A stretch of 64,000 nucleotides of DNA, from contig NADL03000459.1 of the NCBI GenBank assembly GCA_002205965.3, positions 1,488,001 through 1,552,000 on the forward strand, read 5' to 3'. Origin of the DNA: Kappaphycus alvarezii (lineage: Eukaryota; Rhodophyta; Florideophyceae; Gigartinales; Solieriaceae). The notes below the pieces were generated by a model. That model was not told the DNA's origin. It did not search any database and saw only the letters and a list, made by a program, of their open reading frames with translations. The position numbers and the translations under genes are program-made. Shown here in pieces: positions 1-10,898 of the stretch; the stretch's first letter is position 1; every line of letters begins with the position of its first letter.

Positions 1-1
1 G

Positions 2-903
2 AATACCGTCACCGCCATGTGGGAGGAACGATTCCGACGGCTGAGCGAGTGGAAACGGATCCATGGCCACTGCGCGGTTCCAATTGCCCAGGGTGAGCTT
101 GGAACATGGGTTTCAAAGCAGCGACAGTTACGGAAGCGGGGAAAATTGTCCAAGGAGAAAATTGATGCTCTTGATAGCCTTAATTTTACTTGGAGCACCG
201 CAGAAGCAGATTGGGAAGACAAATTTAAGCGTCTATGTGAGTGGACCAGGGAGCATGGCCATGCGAGCGTTCCTTTCAATGAGGGAGAGCTCGGCTGGTG
301 GGTCAATACTCAGCGCCAATGCAAGAGAAAGGGAAGCTTAGCCCATCGCGAGAGGCACGACTCCAATCCCTTGGATTTGTATGGAACCCGTCCAATTCGC
401 GATCAAGAGCAACAAACACCACTACCACTACCATATCCTCCATAGATACAACGCCAGCGTCTACGCCAGAGAAGCAAGAGAAAACTGAGTCAGAGGTGGA
501 CACCAACGATATTCTGCAGTTGTTTGTTGAACCGAAGGAGGAACTGGAATATTTTCAAGAGAGTCCATCGCCGGTTTCCGCTGAGCAGATACCTTGTACC
601 ATAATCACACCCCCGATTTCGCAAGCGGAGGCGATCTCCTCACCGCGCGCGTCGAATCTTGTTCATGAGTCATGGTCACCAACGATATTCACGTCGCCCC
701 AGCTCAATGTAGCTCCTATGCATGGATTCCCGCCACCAGGGGCTCTCAACATACATATGAGTTTGCACGGAAACCAGCCGTTCGCTATGGGGCAAACAAT
801 TCAGAGCCATTCTGATGCTTTAGAGCAGCTGTTATCTCGAGAGGACGATTGCTTACTGGGCCATACACCTATTGACTCCCTAACTTGTGAAGAGGAACTA
901 TGA
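2..903 (+). CDS. Helicase-associated (HA) repeat protein, 5' partial, one frameshift
   Basis: Two tandem HA-type repeats are visible. Unit 1 starts at the ATG at 17 with WEERFRRLSEWKRIHGHC and ends in LGTWVSKQRQ then LDSLNFTW. Unit 2 starts WEDKFKRLCEWTREHGHA and ends LGWWVNTQRQ then LQSLGFVW. The aromatic-rich pattern W...F..L..W...HGH..VP...LG.WV..QRQ.......L....L..L.F.W defines the family. Such repeats occur alone or beside helicase domains in diatoms, brown and red algae, and their function is unknown; nucleic-acid binding is often assumed. The frame is open to the window edge, so more repeats may lie upstream. Unit 2 changes frame near 325-333: its start reads in the frame of position 17 and its end in the frame of position 298. 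One base missing in the AAAGGG run would restore continuity. After the repeats comes a Ser/Thr/Pro-rich tail of about 170 residues with acidic patches, ending in TGA at 901-903. I see no nearby partner gene. Confidence 0.72.
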
Positions 904-1599
904 CTCTCAAGGGACGCATGTCGGTAGCTCCTGACCATCATAACTGTGAAAGTAGCGAGGAAGTTGAAAAGAGGCTTCCGATGCTCACTGCCTATCCCAC
1001 AAGCTTCGCTAACGTAACTTCACATAGACCAGACAAAGCTCGAGAGAAAGATCTTTACCATGTAAAGCAATCTAGGTATAATGTATCATAAGAACTTTCA
1101 AGTTGCCAGCAAAAACTGTTGACCAATAAATCACGAACAACGTTCATCGGTTTTCAACGATCTTAAGTGCGAACTTTTATTTGTGAGGAATGAAAGAGGC
1201 AATTTGAATTGCTATGAGGCGAACGGTAAAAAAATGCAGCGTGTTATGCAAGAACCGGCAGAGAATGATTCCATTTGTAATTTGATATACTGTTGCAGCA
1301 TGGATACAGGTCTTCTGAAAGTTGAGCTTAGGTGTTCAGAGAATTAATGAGATGTTCAGTGCAGAAAAAGGGGAAAGGTCTGGTGTGGTTTAGTATTTGA
1401 AAAGGGTGGTCAGCTGTTTCCAGTGCTACATGAAGCAGTCGCTGATTGGCCGACTGGAAATGCGATGGTACTGTACAGTACTGTACTGTACAGTATTGCT
1501 CAATATTCCTCAGAGGGTTGACTCGAGCCCAGCCAGGAGGCAAGCTGCGTTAAGACGTGACAGCGGCCACATGCCTTTGGCTCAATACACCTCGTCCTT
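904..1599. other. Intergenic, no gene seen
   Basis: Short open frames here resemble no family I know. The stretch holds one GTAC-rich palindromic run (ctgtacagtactgtactgta, 1471-1490), a motif that recurs across the window. It ends where the 3' end of the minus-strand non-LTR element begins. Confidence 0.5.
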
Positions 1600-3640
1600 T
1601 CAACAATTTTTCCTAGCCCTCACGGCTACGCTCCTCGCGATCTCAGTTATCACTGCAAAAGCATCAGAATGCCAGCCTCCGAAGATGGGAATCAGCACAG
1701 GGACGAGCCTAGTTCTGTTAGAACTCACGAAGAATGCTTGGTACCTTCTGTGCTTCGTGGCCGAGCTGCATTTAATGCGGTTATCGAGTTCAACGCTCTC
1801 ACCATCCTATGTGACGTTGCAATAGGGTTGACGAAGGTGACGTCAAAAAATTCAGTCCCGCCGCGATTACCCATCGCCCTTATGTCCGGCCATGAATGGT
1901 GAAGTCCCTCGCGAGGCTCAACAACGGGGTACCGAGCGGCTTTGGCCAAGTCCCTAGCGAGGACGTTCACCTGGCGATCGTGGCCATGGGTCCTTTGAGC
2001 GCCGTACAAGTAATGCAGGAGGTGGTCGCCGTACACATCCAATGTTTCTAGGCAATGACGTCGTGGGCATGGCCTGGCGGGAGCGAATATCGGTACTTGG
2101 CAGCAGTACCGAAGCCACTACGGGAACTCGAGCGCTTCGATGTGCGTTTAGAGTCCGGGGCATGGAGCGCAGTAACCCATTCCTTGGCGTTCAGAAGCCC
2201 CATCGACGCGCGAAACGCTTGTCGTCAGGTGTCTCCGGGGGAATTGCATCTAGCACTGCCTCGTGGGTAATATCGGTCAGTGTTTTTTGAGATGGTATCT
2301 TGTGGGAGCAAAACATTCTGAACGGGATTGCTTTAGACGGTAGGCAGGCCGAAGACCATTTTTGGTGAGCGTCCACAGCGGCAGCGTACGATTCTAGACC
2401 CTTGATTAGCGGCGGCAGCTTTCTGCGCAGTTTGTCCGTCACCGGGCTGGATGTCAGGAAGGCTGATGGGCGATAGATTCCACGGAGGTGAGCCCTGTTC
2501 CAGGGATGGCCATTTAGCGTCCTTGGCCTTGACCGGCAGTTGTAGCTCTCGGAAGACTTCTGAGTGCAAAATGCCCTCTGCTAATGACCGCAAGCAGCGC
2601 TCTATCTTGCGGTCAAACTCCGCCGCACGCGGCAAGACGGGGACAGTACCCGCAAGAGGTAGCCCATTTTGCAGACTCCGAGGCATGATCGTAGTAACTG
2701 GAATGCACAATGTGTTTGTCCTCGTGGTCTGCTATTGAATCCAAGAACGGCTGAGGGGTTTCAACATGTCTCGCAAAGGCCTCTTTCGTGAATTCCTCGG
2801 ACCCCATGGGCGCGTTCAACAAGTAGGTTCCGTCTCCTTTTTCCTGTCTGAATTCTCTTGGGTATGAGTCTTGCACTGACCGCAGCGGGGCAGTTGGCCA
2901 CTATACAGGGCATTTAGCCTGTGACAGTTGCAGCCCTCGGCCTTTGGTGTCAATCGAGGGGAGGACGTCAGCCACTTTGGCGAGGTGCTCGTGACGCGCA
3001 ATACCGTACCCGTCATCCTGGTACCAAAGCTGAAGCAACTAGTTGGCCACCGTCCCATCGTCTTCGCCCGCGACCCGAGGAGTTCTTGTATTTTAAGAAT
3101 AACGAGGTGTAGCACGAGGTCGAATAGGGGCCCCCAGAGGTTATTTCGTTGCTGCGTCCCTCGGACGCTTCGGATGATGTGGTTATCAATTAATAGAAAT
3201 GCGGGCTCATTTGCGTAACAGAATGAAACCTAGGACAGGAGCTCCAGAGGGGTCTCTGCGAGTACTGAGGAAGGAGGAGTGATCGCAAAGGTTGAACGCA
3301 TTTTTCAAGTCTACGGCCAGCATTCCGTATTATGGGCTACTGCCGTACTCCTGGACGGTTCTCCTGATACCGTGAACGACTGTTTCTGCACCTGAACGGG
3401 TGGCTATCCCCACTTGCAGTTGTAGGAGATACTGGGCGGCCTTCGAGGAGACTCACTTCAAAAGGCAGCTACCCGTCAGTCGGCGGAGGATTTCGCCCAC
3501 AGCTATCGGTCTTGGATGTTATCCCTTTTGGTCAACGGGATAAGGGGCGCGCCAGCGAACCATGAAGATAGAGAGGCAGGGGCCTCGCCTGCCGCGAGGT
3601 TGTTTACGACTGCTGTTAGCGCTGCCAAGTAACCGGTGTG
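1600..3640 (-). pseudogene. Non-LTR retrotransposon, decayed RT and nuclease-like C-terminus (copy 1)
   Basis: Read on the minus strand from 3640 down, the order is RT fingers (LAAGEAPASLSSWFAGAPL, then a PRPIAVGEILRRL-like stretch), motif A with AVDLKNAFN (about 3285-3315), motif C with WYQDDG (3009-3026, catalytic Asp pair intact), thumb-like APMGSEEF, FDRKIERCLRSLAEGILHSE, and a C-terminal domain with VYGDHLLHYL and WPDIRAMGNRGGTEFFDVTF. The last part matches the zinc-finger plus restriction-like nuclease region (GDH..NC....RHD, RPD...G..D..D.TFVN) seen more clearly at 32.9-33.2 kb. Stops and frameshifts interrupt every domain, so this is a relic. It stops at a TGA at 1600-1602, short of where copy 2 ends. 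Assignment to the endonuclease-bearing non-LTR class rests on the domain order and on similarity to copies 2 and 3. Confidence 0.75.
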
Positions 3641-3814
3641 ACTTCAAGAGGATGGGGCTCGCAATAGATACGCCATGGACATGGCCAAAAGCTTGATCCT
3701 CCTGGAGAGAAACTTGGTTTTCGGCCTCCTACCGCTGCTAGATCACCCACTTCACTTGTCTAATTGCAAATGCATCACTCGGCGTTGCGCAAGTCGAGTT
3801 CTCCGCTTCTGGGG

Positions 3815-3850
3815 TGTGACGAGATACGGCAAGCTGTCAGCAGTCTTCTT
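3815..3850 (+). repeat. G1 5' LTR, left piece
   Basis: The first 36 bp of the gypsy 5' LTR, matching the start of the 3' LTR at 19805 (shared AAGCTGTCAG.AGTCTTCTT). It is interrupted by the copia-like element that starts at 3851. Confidence 0.7.
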
Positions 3851-4243
3851 TGTTGAACAGTGCATACTGTACGAACGGTCGAGGCCAATCACGGGCCACG
3901 ACTGATCTGGCCTGGCAGATTCAATAATTTGTCCCCTAAATTGCCAAGTGGCAGTAATACTGTAAAGTATTGTGCACCCAGTGATGCAGTGGCTATCGTC
4001 TACTGTATCTACAGTACTATTCTATAGCTATCGAACGGCTATATCAGGCAGCTCTCACTACCCCATCGGGGCGTGGGGAGAGAGGCAGTTTTTGGACATT
4101 CGGAGGGAAAATCGACCGTTGTAGTGACTCGCCATATTAAAATAACCAAATAAGGGACTCCAACGGCATCCCGGGAGATTTTTGTACCCTTTCACCGTGC
4201 CTACCCTTTTTGACTCCCCCTTGCTGACTCTACACATACTACA
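3851..4243 (+). repeat. C1 5' LTR (393 bp)
   Basis: It starts TGTTGAACAGTGCATACTG and ends CATACTACA. It has an AT-rich element GGCTATATC near 4034 at the place where the solo copy near 41325 has a good TATA box (TATAAAAG). Same length as the reconstructed 3' LTR. Confidence 0.78.
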
Positions 4244-4246
4244 GTC

Positions 4247-6786
4247 ATGGACCCAGAGAAGGACTTCGAGAAAGGTCTAGCCATAATGAACCCTCTGGGT
4301 TCCGAGCCGGCCCAAGAACTCCTATCTTGGATAAAGAAGGTTGCAGGTTGGGTTGATTTAATAGCAAACACAGCCGAGAAAGGGGAAGACAAGTTAAGTT
4401 CTGCAAGACCATATTAAAAACACTGGGGCGTCGTTTATATGATTGAGGCCTTCTTCAAGCTCAGCAGAGTCTTGTAGATTATGCAAAAGAGCAAGGAAAG
4501 ACCGACTGCAACAGGATGACCAAGTTAATGCTATACAAGAGATTGTAGACCCAATCGCACATGAACCTCCCATCTCCACTGTTACACACCTTATTGACTC
4601 TTTTAACAAGGTCAAATCTTGCAAACGGAAATATAATGAGGATTTAAACTGCTTTGTATAAAGGTTTTGCCGATTAGCCGCCGAGCAGCTATTGAAAGCC
4701 GGTTTAAACAGTCAATCTCAAATTGGATAGGTAATAGCAACAAAAACCCTTAATACCGCCTCTATTCCAGAAGCATCACTTACCAACGCCAAGGTCCTAC
4801 TTATTGGAATAGCAGAGGAACGAAGAAAGGGATCGATATTTGCTGAGAAAAGATTCTCCTTGACATTGGAAGAGGCTCAGTGGATATCTTTGAGTACCAG
4901 GAAGCGTGTCGTTTCGATTGCAAGAGCCTCCGGGAGTTCCAGTCGTACTGGCGAACTATCGATCAGGAAGGCGAATGGTCGGTTCAATGATATATGTCGA
5001 GATGCTAAGCCTATCTTCGATAATACCAAGAAAATGAACTGTACTCGAAATGTACCCAAATTCATTGCTTCCCCTGGTCGTCGTTGCATCTTAAGTCAGG
5101 ATAACGCAGTGGATTTACTCCGCTCTCTTGCCCAGACTACCAACAAAACTGAAGCACCGGTAACGAAGGCTCAAATTGAGTCTGCAGTTGACCATAAAGT
5201 TGGAAGATTCTTTGGAAGTCAAGAGAATGGTCAAGGAAAGTCAAATATCAGAAGCCAATCAAATCATCGCGCTTTCAATGGAAAAAAGCGGAAGATTTAT
5301 GGTAACGATGACGAGAATCACAGACCCAATCGGATAAAAAGAGGAAGAAGTCAACGGCTTTGGCGGAACTTGTTGGAGATGCTTGCATGGACTGTGGGAA
5401 GAAGGAATATAAAAGCGGATACTTGAATTATCAGCATCAAAGCTTTGGCTCTTAAGGATCAGAGAATCCAAAGATCACTATGACGAAAATTCCGAAAGAA
5501 ACGGAGTATCCGAAAACTTCAACGAGTTGCAAGCATTTCAACGGCAAACGAGACTGGTAGTCGGAATCCCTATCAAGTCTGATCTGAGACCTATGTACAA
5601 CGACCCGAATCCAATTTTGGACGAGGGTCCCCTAATCCCTATCAAGTCTGATCTGAGACCTATGTACAACGACCCGAATCCAATTTTGGACGAGGGTTGC
5701 CCAGATCCGTCGGAGGAGTTGAATCAGCAGCTGGGCTGTCTTTAGCGATGGGCATCGAATTACCTCGAAGCTGTCGTGAAAAAGTGCTCTAGCTGCAAAA
5801 ATACTGTACATCCGCCCAACGTACGCAAGATATACTTGAGAAGGCACTTCAAACTTTTAAAGAGGACGCGCAAATCGATTTCGTGTACGTGGTTGATTTG
5901 ACGAAATACCCAATCTTCCATATGAAAGACCTGGCTTCATGATTCTGCAACGCAGTTGTTCTGTCGACCAGGGATATGGAACAAGCTGGAAGAATCTTTG
6001 AAACTTGCTAGATCGCAGTGAATGGAGCCCCTGAATCAATATCGTTTGATCAGTAATTTGACAATGATGATTTTTGCAAAACGTTACATCTATGTCAGAT
6101 TTCTCTGCGTATTCTCAAGGATGCTATGATCGAACGAAACACAGGTGGTACTTCGTTGACGGTTCAAGAAATAGTCTCAAGAGCTGTACTTGCAACGAAG
6201 CATCTTCATGGATATAATCGTTTCAGTGCCTTTAAAGTTGTAAGAGGATAAAAACTGTCTATTCTTGGTCTGTCGCAGATGTCAGTGGATTCCGAGTTAA
6301 TTGACGGACATTATGAGCAAGTTACACGCCGCAAAATCTCAAAGATGTTTGAATATTGATCGTCCAATACTTTTCAGTCAAGTATTTTGACGAAAAGAAC
6401 TCCAGTGTACTTCTTTGAGAAGCAAACAAAACATGGTGTTTGGAATTTGGGTTACGTCCAATCCTAATCCTCGAGCTCACTCGGAGCAAATATGGAAACA
6501 GGAAACGGCTGAAAGTCGCGTACCATGATATACGACTATAACCCTCTTCATCCGTTTGCAAGAGTTGGACAGTATCGAGCATTCAGAAAAAGGATTGGGC
6601 AATCAGCTCCCACTGGATGGAGAAGGTTCATCTGTTGCTGCTGCAACTATCCTGACTGCTTCTATATCAAGATAAATTCCAGAGATTGAAAAATCTCGAA
6701 GCCAAGCGGTCAATGGCGAAAATTGTTCCTCATCGTTCTCGAGTCGTATCGATGGCATCCAGAAAAATTGGATAATAATTGCGCAG
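4247..6786 (+). pseudogene. C1 gag-protease-integrase remnant
   Basis: The gag start is probably ATG 4247, a 56-residue open stretch beginning MDPEKDFEKGLAIMNPLG and ending at TAA 4415-4417. Around 4870-4970 a gag-like segment reads DIFEYQEACRFDCKSLREFQ. Integrase-like pieces appear in broken frames near 5880-6240 (PIFHMKDLA, a following GAPESISFDQ, then MIERNTGGTSLTVQEIVSRAVLATK, which echoes the ...VER...L... V..A...N pattern of copia integrases). Near 6480-6540 there is a linker-like RSKYGNRKRLKVAYHDIRL. Every part has stops or frameshifts. A 69-bp tandem duplication lies inside (5565-5697). Domain limits are approximate. Confidence 0.5.
5565..5697 (+). repeat. 69-bp tandem duplication inside C1
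   Basis: A 64-bp unit (5565-5628) is repeated at 5634-5697 after a 5-bp spacer, with no difference that I can see. It stays in frame, so the peptide IKSDLRPMYNDPNPILDEG appears twice. Confidence 0.85.
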
Positions 6787-7521
6787 TTGTCTTTGTTCCT
6801 TGTGACTAAGAACAATGCCAGTCGGGCTATGTTCAAGGACGTCGAATTTGACCTAAATCAAAATAATCCCACCACTCGAAGAGACAAAGATGTTGGAAAT
6901 AGCCCTCTCGTGGATAGGACGAAGTTCCAACAAGAGTTGAAATCAAAGAAGCAAACCATACTTTGGAAAATTCGAAATTCAATTAGTTATGATCCTTTGA
7001 CGGAAAGCAAGATCGTTTCGATCGAGCCAAGATGGCTTATTGATGAATCTATCGAGAAGGGAAAGTATAATTACCAAGACAATAACGCGTACGAGGAATT
7101 CAATATTAGAGTACTACAAAAAGATGCAAATGTTATATCCTCGCATTTTCTCTTCCAAGCCAAAAATGATGGAGATTCGGACAAATTGAAATTGAAGTGC
7201 AGATTGGTGACACACGGAAACAGGGATAAGGAGAAGAATTTCATCCGTAAGGACTCAGCAACGGCTCAGTTAACTGATATACGGGCCCTTATTTCTGCTG
7301 CAGCGATAATTCAGTTTTCCTTGGCGACAATAGACATCTCTGGTGCTTTCCTCCAATCGGGATCGTTGAATCGCAACATGTATGTACGCGTACCGAAAGA
7401 ATCGACAAAGAACAGATTCTTCGTGTGGAAGCTGCTCGTCCGCGCCTATAGACTTGTGAAATTAGGCCGGCTTTGGAAATATGCAGTCAAAGAATGGAGG
7501 TTCAGCAGCAGAATTGAATGA
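6787..7521 (+). pseudogene. C1 reverse transcriptase, N-terminal half
   Basis: A 244-codon open stretch, the largest surviving piece of C1. It carries the copia RT opening (ISSHFLFQAKNDGDSDKLK, then CRLVTHGNRDKEKN), the motif A region LATIDISGAFLQSG (Asp present) and VYVRVP-like NMYVRVPKES, then WKLLVRAYRLVKLGRLW in place of the usual LYGL..A...W. It stops at TGA 7519-7521 before the YxDD box, and I found no intact YxDD downstream. The first codons up to about 6830 probably belong to an upstream linker, not a true start. Confidence 0.68.
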
Positions 7522-8466
7522 ATTACTGGAATGTCGCAATTATTCTTGAAACGGGATACATCTGGAAATTTTCTTCTCATTGTTGCCAAAGTTATGGATG
7601 ATTAACAACCGGCCGGCCACGCACAACAGATTCAAGATTTCCATGATGCGATTTCGACCGACTCAAGGTCGGCAGACTCTTTTCTCGGTCCAACTTTGTC
7701 TTCCATAGACTACATATTCTTCAGGAAACCGATCACAACATCACAGTCTCGATGATGGAATACATGGACACCATCCTAAGAGGAAAAACCAAGAAGCTAA
7801 ATTCTCACTGGATGAAATTAAGTCATTTCAAGCACTTTATGGACCGCTCAATTGGCTCCGTTATGGAGTTCTCAGCATTTTGGTCTTTGTATCGAGTACT
7901 TTGCAGCAATAGACCTCCGATCCGAGAGTGCGCTACTTGAGTGACGCCAATCGCACTTTCCATGAAATTCGACAACTATCCCCGGTTCACACGTATCGAA
8001 AGCCTTCTAATCATGACTTCAGTAGCAAAGATACAGCTTAGTTAGCCTTGTCTGACGCAAGCCAAGGGAAATCTTCATACGGCCAAATGGGCTTCTTCTC
8101 GGAAATGTTCTTTTCTAATTCCAAAATATTGCATGCTCCCGACTGGCAGAGCTCTAAGCTCGAGTCTCGTTTTCGTCCATAGGGGCGGAGATAATTTCAG
8201 CGGCAGAGTCAACCGATCGGGCTGGACTCATGGCGTACTGCTTATCGAAGATGTATGCCGCTTATTGTTGCTTGCCGCTTATCTTGACGGTTGATTTTCA
8301 TGGATTCTACTCGATCATTACCACTCTTCATGAAGGTCGTGATTACAAGATGGGTCCAAAAGTTGGAAGGTTGAGATACTCCTTTGAGTCAAGGGAAATC
8401 TCCGTTATGCAGTGGATAAAATGCACGGACAACATCGCTGATGCCTTGAAAAAGAGGAACCTGTAA
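7522..8466 (+). pseudogene. C1 RT tail and RNase H remnant
   Basis: Broken frames show the RT connection region (YIFFRKPI near 7705-7730, then ITVSMMEYMDTIL near 7740-7780) and RNase H (SDASQGKSSYGQMGFFSEM near 8050-8110, a final open stretch 8230-8466 with ILTVDFHGFYSIITTLHEG and WIKCTDNIADALKKRNL). The order agrees with copia-type pol. The stop at 8464-8466 is probably the true pol end. Confidence 0.62.
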
Positions 8467-9678
8467 ACTTCTCGCAAACTCAATCAGACCTGTACTCTTG
8501 GCCTCTTGGTCTCTGATATTCTTCAAGAAGCCGAGGGAGTCGAGACAGGTCGAGAGTTTGAAGTAGACAGCAGAAGAGAACGCTTGCTAAAAGAGGTTCA
8601 GCTCGCTGTTGATGCACGGGCACAACACCAATAACTTCTGGCTTTGTTTTGTTCCATTTCAGATTGCGAATACTCTTCTTCTAACTCGGGTCAGCCTTAG
8701 CGAAGCCTCTGTAAGCATGATTACAGATGAAAAGGTGTACGACAAGTGCCACGTCGATGCCTCCTTCAAACTTATTGCACTGTAGTCATGGCACTCATGT
8801 AGTATTTTCCACTTTCACTCTATCAAAAACCAAGGAACTTGGGATAACTGAAACTACTCTGACAAGTTGGCTATTCTTTATTTTAATTGTCAATTACTCG
8901 AAGTTCAATCTCTTTGTCGTCATTCGTTCGACGCTCGACCCGCAAGTTGATACGTGTTCACGGAACTTGGTGACATCCTATCCGCGCCATCGCTGTCCTC
9001 TACCGCTTCGTAGTCGATCAGTCGGTGGCGCGGGAATTCGGTCCTGGGATCCTCGTCTGACCCATTCACGCTCGCATCTTATGGCGAATCTGGGGAGGAA
9101 GACTTGCGGTTGTGCTGTACGAGGGTCTCTTGGTCAAATTTTGGGCCTTTCGGGCTCACAAAAATGACATATAAAGTGTCATTTACGAGGGAATTGCTGT
9201 CAAACCAGCACAAGGGGAAACCTGATTATTTCGAAGGGGCGCAGGGGATGGTGTACGAGTGTGAGCGTGGGCATTGGCAAAGTCTGGGCTATTAAAGGGA
9301 AATTGTGGATACGAAGACATGGGTGATGGGCGCCGTCGCTTAAGGCAAGGCACGAATGCCGGAGATAATAGAAGGTTATATGTACTACCTCTGGCCGGAT
9401 CAAATGTCTAGAGACATTTTGTGTGTCACATGGCCAATATTACTGACATTTAAGCTACAGTTATTTATTATTTTTTTACATGGTGCCACATAATGTTCAA
9501 TCTGGACCAAAACGCAAGCATTTGTTTGGTTTACTGTACTTTTTTGCACGACAAACGGTTAATTTCAATTTAATCGGTTTATAAACCTTCTATTTCCGTT
9601 TTGTATTATTCCGTTCAAGAATTTTAACTAATTGGGCCCTTTACGGTATGAGAACTGTTATGGCCCAATCAGGAGATA
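8467..9678. other. C1 3' untranslated stretch, no gene seen
   Basis: About 1.2 kb lies between the end of RNase H and the 3' LTR, long for a copia element. Short open frames (8727-9167, 9104-9295) match no family I know. A small extra insertion here cannot be excluded. Confidence 0.4.
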
Positions 9679-9791
9679 TGCTGTACAGTAAATACTGTAC
9701 GAACGGTAGCGGCCAATCACGGGCCACGACTGATCTGGCCTGGCAGATTCAATAATTTGTCCCCTAAATTGCCAAGTGGCAGTAATACTGT
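9679..9791 (+). repeat. C1 3' LTR, left piece
   Basis: The first 113 bp of the 3' LTR (TGCTGTACAGTAAATACTG...), ending AATACTGT, where the DIRS-like element begins. The remaining 280 bp resume at 15106 with AAAGTATTG; 113 plus 280 equals the 393 bp of the intact LTR. Confidence 0.8.
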
Positions 9792-9809
9792 GAATAATAA
9801 TTTGAGAAA
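9792..9809 (-). repeat. DIRS-like element, terminal B2 repeat
   Basis: GAATAATAATTTGAGAAA is the element's outer end on the left. The same 18 bp recur at 10847-10864 (B1), next to A2. Confidence 0.8.
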
Positions 9810-10572
9810 CACACTAACACTTTATCAAAGCAAATAGCTAACAGCAACAGGGATAACTAAATAAGTACGCATTACAGCAATCAGGGATAACTTATGCAGC
9901 TGACTTACTCCAGTAGTTGGGACTGATTTGAACTTTTGTGTTGGACGTTTGCTCGAGACAGAACTGGTGAAGGCAGGGTTAAAAATGCTTGATCACTCGA
10001 ATCTCCGGATGCTGCTGTACAGCGGCTATGGGCGCGGGGCGCTTCTTCCGGGATGGTACCTCAAAGGGGTGTAGTATGACAGCTTCCGTTTGGTGCCATC
10101 CTTATTTGTCTTGAGTGGACGTACGCTGCCAGCAATGGCCGGCCTGGGGAGGCACACGAAAGGGAGAGGATGTTCCAGCGAAAAGGCAGGTGAGTTGCCA
10201 GGACCGAGATAAATGACCGGGAGTAATGGAATGGTGGAATAGGATGAGGTGATCGGCGTGTCTCCCCAGACGCTGAGATCCTTGTCCGGTTCCATTCGTT
10301 CCATCATGCGTACGCTTGGGTAAACTCTTTTGATTTGGTGTGTTCGCGTCGCAAGAGTTGTAAGGAGAGTAGCGCGGTCATACGCCCGTGACCAATATGC
10401 GCGTTGATCCTCTGACCAGAACCAAATCAACACTTCCCTTGGTTGCTGAATTTGCGTGACACTTGAATCGTAACATATTCATGATAAAACCAAAAACAAT
10501 CATAACATAAAATCAAGAACAAAAGACGGCTTGTGAATGGGCCATGAAGGATGAATGGAGGGTGGGAGGCAG
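9810..10572 (-). other. Unique 3' stretch of the DIRS-like element
   Basis: It lies between the B2 terminus and the A2 repeat. Minus-strand open stretches (10026-10433, 10427-10621) have no recognisable domain. It probably holds the element's 3' untranslated region; function unknown. Confidence 0.4.
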
Positions 10573-10846
10573 GAGAACAAGCGACGACTTGGGGAGCAGA
10601 GACAGCAGCGGTGGCGACCAAAGTCGAAGGTTATATAGCCCTGTTCAACGGGTTGCCTTCGCACTTGCGCAAGTACTTGAACACGAGGACCTTATCTGAC
10701 AGACACGTTGGCTCAGCGTTGGTGTACTTATGACAGACTGCTAGAGTAGGAAGCAGCCTGTCACGCGTGACTTGCGTGTAGTGGTGGAAGGCAGACACGA
10801 TGAAGCCTCTCGATACATTCACCCATAATTTTCCAATCATAATACC
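10573..10846 (-). repeat. DIRS-like element, internal A2 repeat (274 bp)
   Basis: Matches 14832-15105 over 274 bp with no gap and three differences by eye. Its outer edge (ATACC, 10842-10846) abuts B1 directly. Confidence 0.88.
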
Positions 10847-10864
10847 GAATAATAATTTGAGAAA
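10847..10864 (-). repeat. DIRS-like element, internal B1 repeat
   Basis: An exact 18-bp copy of the terminal B2. Sequence beyond it shows no further similarity to the terminal copy, so the B repeat is very short. Confidence 0.8.
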
Positions 10865-10898
10865 ATCAAAGGACCGGAGGGATGATACGAGGGTGAGG

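Noticed and set aside
3851..4243. Reading the 393-bp repeat as a MITE
   Set aside because: No terminal inverted repeat; it begins TG, ends CA, has a TATA-like site, occurs as an equal-length pair around copia-like pol, and the pair is flanked by a target duplication, so LTR is the better call.
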